Positions 25,301 through 31,906 of a DNA stretch of 42,506 nucleotides are shown here, in pieces. A model generated the notes under the pieces. That model was given only the letters and a program-made list of their open reading frames with translations, was not told where the DNA came from and did no database searches. Where the stretch lies: the NCBI GenBank assembly GCA_025359265.1, contig JANYHB010000061.1:1-42506 (forward strand), given 5' to 3'. The DNA is from Hyphomicrobiales bacterium (GTDB lineage Bacteria > Pseudomonadota > Alphaproteobacteria > Rhizobiales > Aestuariivirgaceae). Numbering within the stretch: position 1 is the first letter of the stretch; each line of letters opens with the position of its first letter. The translations under genes were made by a program, and so were the position numbers.

Positions 25301-26545
25301 CTAACTTTTGCGTGCGCTAAACTCATCGTAGTGCTCGGCGAAAGCGTCGAGGAAAGCGTCAAGCATTCCATTCTCGCGTTTGCCCGCCTTGGCAACCCAA
25401 CGCGCGGTGAAATCGTCCCACAGTTTTCCTCTGCCGCCCAGCAACGATTTCTGTGCGCCGGAGGACTTGGCAATAGCATAGGGCGAAAGATCGTTGAAAA
25501 GTTCATTCGCCGCCGCCTGCATGGCGGCCAGAAGCGCGAAGTGATGAATTTTAAGGTCGGCAAATGTGTGGTCTAACGTTTCTTTGGCATTGAGATAGCT
25601 TTTGCCGCGCGGCATCAGCATGACTTGCAAAGCTTCTTCAGAAGTCGGCATGAACTTGAGAGGGTTATTCTCGGTCACCCGCACCATCGTGCGCTTGCCG
25701 CCGCGCGAAATGGACTTGACCTCGGCCCTGGCTTGCAGCTGGGCCATCAGATGGATCACCGTCATGTGCAGAAGCTCACCAATGTTTTCTGCAAATTGCC
25801 CTTCGTCCAGCTTGTCAAACGCATCTTCGGGCAAGCCTGCGCCCTTGGCAAACCTACGGGCAAACGAGCCGGAATTTGAATTTATGGGAAGTTGTGCGCT
25901 GGCTAGGGGTGCTGGCGCTGCTGCCGGTGGCGGCGCTGGCATAACAGGCGGCGGCGTTGGCGCAATTGCTGCCACAGGTGCGGGCTCGGTGGACCACGAA
26001 CTTGCCAGAGCAGGCTGCGGCTTTTGGATGGGTTCATCCACTCCAACGGAAGGGATAAACATAGCCTGGCTTAAATAGTCAGGGGCCACTTCGGCTGGTG
26101 CAGGCTTGGGCATCAGCTCACGCGCATCCATCGGAGGAGGGGAAGCGCCGACCGTATCCCATATATTGCTCATTGCTCTTATAGGTGCGGCAACCTGCGG
26201 AAATTCCTGCGACGAGGCTGGTGCCTGGCGGGGCACCTGAAGCGCTACCGCAACTATATATTCGCCCACGTGCAGCCGGTCACCATCATTCAGCTGATAG
26301 GGGGTCTGCATCCGTTTGCTGCTGCCATTTATAAAAGTGCCATTGGTGGAAACATCGATCAGCCAATAGGCGTTGTCATAGAAGCGAACTTCACAATGTT
26401 TGCCTGAAACAACGCGGCTTTTATCAGGTAAAGTCCATTCCAAATGACTGTCACGGCCAAATTCGAACCCGCGGGCGTCGACGCTGAATTCCAGCGGGCC
26501 CCCGTCGGGCAATCTGTCAAAGTTCTCGATTTTGAGTTTTAGCAT
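25301..26545 (-). CDS. tagH: T6SS FHA-domain protein Fha (TagH)
   Basis: The 414-residue protein has an N-terminal FHA domain with all key residues (GRDSH with Arg31, SGKHC with Ser48 and His50, STNGT with Asn68), which bind phosphothreonine. A Pro/Ala-rich linker follows (about 110-225). The C-terminal VI_FHA domain contains MPTSEEALQVMLMPRG and FNDLSPYAIAKSSG. Fha reads the PpkA-generated phosphorylation and promotes T6SS activation. It is transcribed alone and converges on the wall-active protein gene with eight bases between stops. No lesion is visible. TssL, PpkA and that neighbour each have candidate N-terminal ligand motifs. Confidence 0.95.
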   Translation of the reverse strand: MLKLKIENFDRLPDGGPLEFSVDARGFEFGRDSHLEWTLPDKSRVVSGKHCEVRFYDNAYWLIDVSTNGTFINGSSKRMQTPYQLNDGDRLHVGEYIVAVALQVPRQAPASSQEFPQVAAPIRAMSNIWDTVGASPPPMDARELMPKPAPAEVAPDYLSQAMFIPSVGVDEPIQKPQPALASSWSTEPAPVAAIAPTPPPVMPAPPPAAAPAPLASAQLPINSNSGSFARRFAKGAGLPEDAFDKLDEGQFAENIGELLHMTVIHLMAQLQARAEVKSISRGGKRTMVRVTENNPLKFMPTSEEALQVMLMPRGKSYLNAKETLDHTFADLKIHHFALLAAMQAAANELFNDLSPYAIAKSSGAQKSLLGGRGKLWDDFTARWVAKAGKRENGMLDAFLDAFAEHYDEFSARKS

Positions 26546-26646
26546 AAAATTACATTAGCTCAATTCTTGTGCCACAGGGAAGGGTAGGGATGTGTTGGCT
26601 AAGCGTTATGCTTTACCGCGCTTATATCCACCCTTGCTCACAGCAT

Positions 26647-26663
26647 CATCCATTTTTGGGATG
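26647..26663. promoter_or_regulatory. CATCC-N7-GGATG dyad upstream of the PAAR gene
   Basis: CATCCATTTTTGGGATG has 5-bp inverted arms and lies about 100 bases upstream of the PAAR start, in the region divergent from tagH. A 15-of-17 match occurs at 30476-30492 upstream of tssA and vgrG. The repetition in two T6SS intergenic regions suggests a shared regulator site, but two copies are weak evidence. Confidence 0.35.
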
Positions 26664-26714
26664 AACAGGCGGCGTAACTGGGCTATGGTAAACCATCACT
26701 ATATGCAAAAATGA

Positions 26715-26732
26715 CGGATGCGAAAACATCCG
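26715..26732 (+). other. Hairpin in the PAAR gene leader
   Basis: CGGATG at 26715-26720 and CATCCG at 26727-26732 enclose a CGAAAA loop. The 6-bp stem lies 30 bases before the PAAR ATG and could form in the mRNA leader. It reuses the GGATG/CATCC word of the dyad just upstream. Confidence 0.4.
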
Positions 26733-26761
26733 ATTGTTGAAGTTGAATGGAGAACTAGGCC

Positions 26762-27247
26762 ATGGGCCAACCCGCAGCCCGATTGGGTGATATACATACC
26801 TGCCCTCTATTTACCGGCCTGGTGCCGCACGTTGGTGGCCCAATAGCCCTCGGTTCGCCCAATGTCATCACCGGCGGCATGCCACAAGCCCGCGTGGCTG
26901 ATATTTGCGTCTGCGTGGGCCCGCCCGATGTCATCGTCCAAGGCTCAATGACGGTGCTCGTGAACGGCTTCCCAGCGGCGCGGATTGGTGACTTGACGGC
27001 ACATGGTGGCGCAATCGTGACGGGATTGCCAACGGTATTGATTGGCGACTCTAGTGGTGCGCCTTCCGGCGGCGTGGGAATGAGCGCTGAAGCCGGAGAT
27101 ATTGGAGAGTTGATTTCAAGCGGCCCCGGAATGCCTATGCAAATGCTGCAGGCACAGGCCCTGAAAGATGCAGCCAAGTCTGGCACGCCATTCTGCGCTC
27201 GTTGCGCAGCAGGGGCGGCTGCACCCGAAGCCCATGGTGAGGGTTGA
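26762..27247 (+). CDS. T6SS PAAR-repeat spike tip protein
   Basis: The 161-residue protein opens with QPAARLGDIHTCP and contains GGPIALGSPNVITGG, MPQARVADICVC and GFPAARIGDLTAHGG, which are the repeated PAAR-type motifs forming a metal-binding cone. PAAR proteins cap the VgrG spike and can carry effectors. About 60 residues follow the PAAR fold, with a CARC pair near the end, but this is too short for a typical toxin domain. The stop overlaps the start of the DUF4123 adaptor gene (TGATG), so the two are probably co-translated. A GGAG ribosome-binding site precedes the ATG. Confidence 0.95.
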   Translation: MGQPAARLGDIHTCPLFTGLVPHVGGPIALGSPNVITGGMPQARVADICVCVGPPDVIVQGSMTVLVNGFPAARIGDLTAHGGAIVTGLPTVLIGDSSGAPSGGVGMSAEAGDIGELISSGPGMPMQMLQAQALKDAAKSGTPFCARCAAGAAAPEAHGEG

Positions 27248-27654
27248 TGGCAGAAGCCAGGCTTTACGGCATCATCGACACGGCACGGGACGAGCGGCTT
27301 TTTCCTTTGGTACAACTTTCGCCAAACTACGATTGCCTGTATGCTGGAACAATTGAGCCCGCCTTGGCAGCAGCAGCGCCCTATCTGGTCGAACTGACGG
27401 ACAACACACCCCTTAAAAATATCTGGCGCACCGAAGGCTGGGGAAAAGCTTGGGGCATTCTGCTGAAGTCATCGCTGGAACTGAAAGATTTGCGGCAGCA
27501 CTTAAGGAAGTTCTTGGTTGTGCAGCTTCCCGATGGCGATGTAGTGTTTTTCCGCTATTACGATCCGCGGGTGTGGAAAACCTATTGGGCGAGTTGTTCG
27601 GATGGAGAACGAAGCGATTGGTCCGCGTGTGTCGACGAATTTGTTTGCGAGTAA
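27247..27654 (+). CDS. DUF4123 T6SS effector adaptor (Tap/TEC-type)
   Basis: The 135-residue protein shows DUF4123 features: an N-terminal LYGIIDTARDERLF strand, LSPNYDCLYAG, APYLVEL, GKAWGILLKSS and the diagnostic FFRYYDPRVWKTYW. DUF4123 proteins act as adaptors that load a specific effector onto VgrG or PAAR and are normally encoded just upstream of that effector. Here no large effector gene follows: the next plus-strand gene is tssA, about 2.9 kb away. ATG 27247 overlaps the PAAR stop by one base; a TTG one codon earlier is less likely. The effector may be elsewhere, lost, or one of the unusual neighbours. Confidence 0.9.
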   Translation: MAEARLYGIIDTARDERLFPLVQLSPNYDCLYAGTIEPALAAAAPYLVELTDNTPLKNIWRTEGWGKAWGILLKSSLELKDLRQHLRKFLVVQLPDGDVVFFRYYDPRVWKTYWASCSDGERSDWSACVDEFVCE

Positions 27655-27657
27655 CTT

Positions 27658-27849
27658 CTATTTCCCTTTTACCGATTCTTCCTCCGCCACAGAGACTCCG
27701 GCTTCGCCGGTAATGCTGTTGGCACCAGCGTTAACAGCAACCGGTGTGCCCTTGATTTTATCAGGTGCTGGAAAACGCGTAACGCAGCTGCCAGCCGGAG
27801 AAGATCCACATGCTGCTGCTGGCGGCGTGGTAAGTGTGCCCCTTGTCAT
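27658..27849 (-). CDS. Small 63-residue protein in the vgrG operon
   Basis: This short frame starts with an ATG that overlaps the stop of the preceding VgrG-linked gene as ATGA. It ends three bases from the stop of the convergent DUF4123 gene, so it fills the space exactly. The product is Ala/Gly/Thr-rich with two Cys (AAACGSSPAGSC) and an acidic end. I do not recognise it. A longer frame from 27927 would overlap the upstream gene and is less likely. The coupling supports a real gene; the composition alone does not. Confidence 0.5.
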   Translation of the reverse strand: MTRGTLTTPPAAACGSSPAGSCVTRFPAPDKIKGTPVAVNAGANSITGEAGVSVAEEESVKGK

Positions 27850-28616
27850 ATTTCTACCTCTGAAGTTGGCCTCGCCAGCACATGTTCCAACCACGTCATC
27901 GCTTTTTTTTCCAAACGCCGGGCACATTCGGCAGGGCCTTTAATTCGCGGGTCGGCCAAGGTTTGGCTAATCCACGGATACAGCGGATCATTGGTGCACC
28001 CGTGACCAAAGGCATAAGACAAAATCACCAGCAAGGCATCCGAACGCAGGGCCGGAAGATCAAAGTGTCGTGCCTTCTCTCGCGCACTTTCGATGAGCGC
28101 CTGCAACGCGCGGTCGCCCACAAATGAGGCGCGTTTGGGAAATGCGCGATGCATTTCATCAAGCATGTGCTGTTCAAACGTATTTTCGCGGAAGTTGAGA
28201 GGATTTTCGGCGAACACGACAATCTGCTCCAAAGCAGTTCGAACATTGATATTGTTCGGGCCAGACACGTTTTCGATATACCAGTTGATCGATTCATGAA
28301 TCCGTTGGGCGCGTTCCATCTGATCGCCCGTTGAGCGCAATACCGCACTGATATTTGTATAAAGCGGATCACTGTCAAAATAGCTGCCACATAAAAACAT
28401 GGTTTCTATATAGAGACGAATGGGCCCACGGTTGGTAAAGCCGTAATGCTGAGCACTATTGATAGCCTGCCGCAATGCAGACCCAAGTTGTTGCTCGGTT
28501 AATACGCCGGTCAGCACCGGCGCGTAGGCTTTGCTATGCGCCACCATTTCATTTTCAAACGCCAGCCAGACATTTGGTTCGAAGGCCTTCAGCTGTTCGG
28601 AACGAATTTTCAGCAT
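27846..28616 (-). CDS. Conserved VgrG-linked protein of unknown function
   Basis: The 256-residue, mainly helical protein resembles a family repeatedly found directly downstream of vgrG. Recognisable features are the LKIRSEQLKAF start, FENEMVAH, the central AQHYGFTNRGPIRLYIETMF with CGSYFDSDPLY, and FPKRASFVGDRALQALI. No signal peptide or membrane helix is seen. The function is unestablished; the neighbourhood suggests effector handling or a VgrG-associated accessory role. It starts 18 bases after vgrG ends and is followed by an ATGA-coupled small ORF. The family identification is from memory of the pattern, not a search. Confidence 0.75.
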   Translation of the reverse strand: MLKIRSEQLKAFEPNVWLAFENEMVAHSKAYAPVLTGVLTEQQLGSALRQAINSAQHYGFTNRGPIRLYIETMFLCGSYFDSDPLYTNISAVLRSTGDQMERAQRIHESINWYIENVSGPNNINVRTALEQIVVFAENPLNFRENTFEQHMLDEMHRAFPKRASFVGDRALQALIESAREKARHFDLPALRSDALLVILSYAFGHGCTNDPLYPWISQTLADPRIKGPAECARRLEKKAMTWLEHVLARPTSEVEI

Positions 28617-28634
28617 GGAGCCAACTTGATTGCG

Positions 28635-30395
28635 TTAATTGATTTTGACGAGCGTGCCGGTGATGGTGGTTATACCGGTGGAAGTGAAATCACTTTTAAG
28701 CTGCGTGTCGATTGTAATTGCCGGAGTGGTAATGGTAATCTGCGCCGGCTCCATAGTGATCTTGCTTTGCCCAACAGTGAACTCAATCTTTGATTGAGCT
28801 TCCACAGACCAGACTTTAGCAATTTGTTCTGTTAAATTGTTTCCAACTTTCAGAGTTGAATCATTGCCGATCTCATATTTTGAATCGTGCTCGATTTTGA
28901 CTTCAATATCCTTCTGGCCATGGATGCGGATCAACTCGCTGCCTGATCTATCATCGAGGATCAGTTCGTTATAGCCCGTGCCATCATAGGTTTGTGATTT
29001 GGTACCGGAAATCGTTTTATCGTTGGGCAGATTATATGGTGGCGTGTTTTCGGCATTATACACAGTGCCCGTAACCAGTGGATAGTCGGGATCGCCTTCC
29101 AGAAAATTGACGATAACTTCCATGCCCACACGGGGAATTTTCAAGTCGCCCCATTGGTTTCCAGCCCAAGCATGGCCAATGCGCACATAACGCGAGGGAT
29201 TGGCATCCCGATCCCAGTGGAATTGCACTTTGATGCGGCAAAATTGATCCACCTCGCTGACAACGAAGGCCGTTTGCGGCCCGTGCATCAGGGGTTTCGG
29301 TGTCACCCGTGGCGCGCGAAACGGCACATCGGAAGGTTGAAATTCATAGGCACCCGAATAAACCGCACCAGTATCACTGCCTGTCCGATAAGTGTTATTG
29401 GAAAAGTTATGGCTGGCGTGAAGCGTCAAATACTCCTTGTTGAGTGAGCCTTCCGGGTGCTTGGCAAGACTGACCAATGTGCCAGCGCAGCAGGTAACTG
29501 CGTTGCCCGCCGCCACATGCACCTTATCCTGCGCTTGTTCGCCTTCGAGCCACACGTTGGCCAAGTCAACGCCCTTGGATTTCTCTATGAAGCGGCCTGG
29601 GTAATCATAGTGTTCGAGTTGCCCATTGGCATAGCTTGATGCCGCTTCCTTTTGCGCCAATAGATCAGCCTTGGGTTTGGCATAGTCGTAATCATTCTTT
29701 GCCACCTTGCCCGTGCGAAGCTTTCGGCCCGGGGCCCAATCATCCAGTGAGTCTTCGTCCCGCGATCCGCGCAAGTCTGTTTCATAGAAGGAAAGCGAGG
29801 CTCCACCCGGTTTTGGCTCATGTGCCGATTTGCCATCGGCAAGGACCATGGTGTGTTCGCTTTCGCTGTGATCGAAAAAATAGTAAATACCAAACTCTTC
29901 CATAAGGCGCGATACAAAAGCAAAATCACTTTCGCGGTATTGAACGCAATATTCCATCTCGGGATAGTCTTGCGTGGTTTTGACGAGAAATTTGGCAAAG
30001 CCGTAATTGCTGAAAACGGCCCTGATAATGTCAATTGCAGACTTTTCCGAGAAAATTCTGCAGTTTTGCGTTCTGGTCAATAGCCAGAACCACGGGCGCA
30101 ACAGTAATTGATAGGTGGAAAGCTCTCCAGCTTTTCCATTCCAGCTGGCTTGCACCAAAGTGCCATTGAAATTGCGCTTAACGCCGGGATAGGCCGACGC
30201 GATTGCAACAACACAGTTGGTTCCAAGCAAATTGTCAAAATTAATGTTGTGTTCGTTGCTCACCGCATCGACGCGAAATTCGAAATTTTCGCTCAGGCCT
30301 TCGCTGCCATAAAAATTCGTGAGAGCAAGTTTATCTTTGCCAAGTTCAGTCTGCAGAGAACCCTGGCGATCATCTTGTTTAAGTTCTTCGGGCAT
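28635..30395 (-). CDS. vgrG: T6SS spike protein VgrG (TssI)
   Basis: This 586-residue VgrG has the gp27-like region (LALTNFYGSEGLSENFEFRV; YRESDFAFVSRLMEEFGIYYFF), the gp5 OB-fold (QFHWDRD, RIGHAWAGNQWG, PRVGMEVIVNFLEGDPDYPLVTG) and a C-terminal beta-helix needle ending ITTITGTLVKIN. There is no toxin domain after the needle, so it is a structural spike that must carry separate effectors. ATG 30395 is preferred over a frame opening at 30428 because GAGG lies just upstream and it gives MPEELK. It is divergent from tssA with a 157-base shared control region. Confidence 0.96.
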   Translation of the reverse strand: MPEELKQDDRQGSLQTELGKDKLALTNFYGSEGLSENFEFRVDAVSNEHNINFDNLLGTNCVVAIASAYPGVKRNFNGTLVQASWNGKAGELSTYQLLLRPWFWLLTRTQNCRIFSEKSAIDIIRAVFSNYGFAKFLVKTTQDYPEMEYCVQYRESDFAFVSRLMEEFGIYYFFDHSESEHTMVLADGKSAHEPKPGGASLSFYETDLRGSRDEDSLDDWAPGRKLRTGKVAKNDYDYAKPKADLLAQKEAASSYANGQLEHYDYPGRFIEKSKGVDLANVWLEGEQAQDKVHVAAGNAVTCCAGTLVSLAKHPEGSLNKEYLTLHASHNFSNNTYRTGSDTGAVYSGAYEFQPSDVPFRAPRVTPKPLMHGPQTAFVVSEVDQFCRIKVQFHWDRDANPSRYVRIGHAWAGNQWGDLKIPRVGMEVIVNFLEGDPDYPLVTGTVYNAENTPPYNLPNDKTISGTKSQTYDGTGYNELILDDRSGSELIRIHGQKDIEVKIEHDSKYEIGNDSTLKVGNNLTEQIAKVWSVEAQSKIEFTVGQSKITMEPAQITITTPAITIDTQLKSDFTSTGITTITGTLVKIN

Positions 30396-30475
30396 GGCCC
30401 ACCTCGTTCGGAAACGTGGGCTGGACACTAGAGCGCGGCATCAACGCCGTCCACTGGTTTCAGCCTTTGAAGTCT

Positions 30476-30492
30476 CATCCATTTTGGGGATT
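30476..30492. promoter_or_regulatory. CATCC-type dyad between vgrG and tssA
   Basis: CATCCATTTTGGGGATT differs at two positions from the dyad at 26647-26663 upstream of the PAAR gene. It lies about 60-80 bases from the tssA start and 80-100 bases from the vgrG start, a suitable place for a shared operator. It is supported only by this one repetition. Confidence 0.3.
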
Positions 30493-30552
30493 GCCATGTG
30501 CCACAGATGTGCTTCATTATGCGTCAGGAAGTCGAAGGACGACGCCAATCGC

Positions 30553-31824
30553 ATGTCAATTTTTGCTACCATCGCACAACCGATCACCGTAGAGTTGCCC
30601 TGCGGGCCTGATCCTGAACTGGACCCTGAGGTTCAGAATTTTCTTGCGGTAGCCGAAGGCCAACTTCCCGCGAGCTACCGCGACTTCAACCGCAAAAACT
30701 TTGATGCCAGACCGGTTCTTGAAAAGCTGCGGGGGTTACTCACAAAGTCGCGCGACCTTCGCTATCTTATCCTCAGTGCGAAATATTCAATATTGTCAGA
30801 CAATATCGGCGAGTTCGTTGAAGCCGTTTCGGCTTCTTACGAACTGCTCAGCGGCCAATGGGATGCGTGCCACCCGAATGAACAAGCTGGCGGCCAAGCC
30901 CTGCGCGCGGCTTATTTCAAAACCTTGGATGATCTTCCCACCGTTATTTTGCCGCTGCAAAACGCCATGCTTCTCCAAGAAAAGCGCTTTGGCACTATAA
31001 CCTGGCGCACAGTACTTTTGGCCACCAAAAATTTATCCCCACGCCCGGGCGAAGAAGCCCATGACATCGACGCGATCAAAGAAGCGCTTGTGCGCTATGA
31101 GCCCGCGGATAAATTGACCACGCTAAAGGCCCAGATGGATGAAGTATCTGGCAGCCTGCAAAAAGTCAGAGATTTATTCGTTGAAAAAGCGGGCTTTGAG
31201 GTTGCCCCGCAGTTTGATCAACTGCCCCAGCTTGCCCAAAGCATTAGCGCTTTTCTGGCCAGCATCATCGCAACCCGTGATCCCGGACAGGCGGAGAAGC
31301 CTGAAGCGGCAGCACATGCAGATGGTGCGCCAACACCAACCGAGCGGACGGAACCTGCAACCGCTGATGCAATTGCGTCAGTCAAACAAGCCTCGGGGGC
31401 CTTGGAAAGCATTTTGGCTTATTATTTGGCCTCAGAGCCTTCAAGTCCGGCACGTTTGTTGGTCAAGCAAGCACACTTGCTCGTGGGAAAGTCATTTGTA
31501 GAGGCGATGCGCGTGCTGGCCCCGGATCTGGTTGAAGCATCAAATATCAAAATCGGTGGCGATGCGCCTTTCACCATCAACTTTGCGCAGCTCTCGATAC
31601 TTGCAGGTGAAGAGGCCGCCGATTCTGATGGCGACAGCGAGACAAGGCAGTTTAGCGCCACCACCCGCGCCGAAGCGTCAGCTTTGATGCGCAATGTCGA
31701 ACAGTTTTATAAACGCACCGAGCCCTCCAGCCCCATTCCACTGCTGGTTGAAAAGGCGCGAAACTTTGTGGCCAAGGATTTTACCGCGATTTTGAAAGAA
31801 ATGGTGAAACGTGATGAAACGTAA
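30553..31824 (+). CDS. tssA: T6SS baseplate/sheath-priming protein TssA (ImpA)
   Basis: The 423-residue protein has an ImpA-type N-terminus (ISxPCGPDPELDPE pattern: VELPCGPDPELDPEVQNF; DARPVLEKLRGLLTKSRDLR) and a TssA C-terminal assembly motif. That motif appears twice: SEPSSPARLLVKQAHLLVGK near residues 290-325 and TEPSSPIPLLVEKARNFVAK near 384-420. TssA organises baseplate and sheath polymerisation. ATG 30553 is chosen because the frame upstream, open to 30319, lacks family-like sequence. The caspase-like gene follows directly and may overlap it, depending on the start used. Confidence 0.9.
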   Translation: MSIFATIAQPITVELPCGPDPELDPEVQNFLAVAEGQLPASYRDFNRKNFDARPVLEKLRGLLTKSRDLRYLILSAKYSILSDNIGEFVEAVSASYELLSGQWDACHPNEQAGGQALRAAYFKTLDDLPTVILPLQNAMLLQEKRFGTITWRTVLLATKNLSPRPGEEAHDIDAIKEALVRYEPADKLTTLKAQMDEVSGSLQKVRDLFVEKAGFEVAPQFDQLPQLAQSISAFLASIIATRDPGQAEKPEAAAHADGAPTPTERTEPATADAIASVKQASGALESILAYYLASEPSSPARLLVKQAHLLVGKSFVEAMRVLAPDLVEASNIKIGGDAPFTINFAQLSILAGEEAADSDGDSETRQFSATTRAEASALMRNVEQFYKRTEPSSPIPLLVEKARNFVAKDFTAILKEMVKRDET

Positions 31825-31906
31825 AAGTGATCGTAAATCTTTGACTTTTGATGCAACGTTTGATATGATGTTTTCTTCTGGGGCGAGTCAAAAGAGGCGG
31901 TCTGAT

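Noticed and set aside
27602-27943. A 113-codon plus-strand frame after the DUF4123 gene, considered as the missing effector
   Set aside because: It overlaps the end of the adaptor and runs antisense into the VgrG-linked gene. The product is low-complexity, and the minus-strand 63-codon frame fits the gap better.
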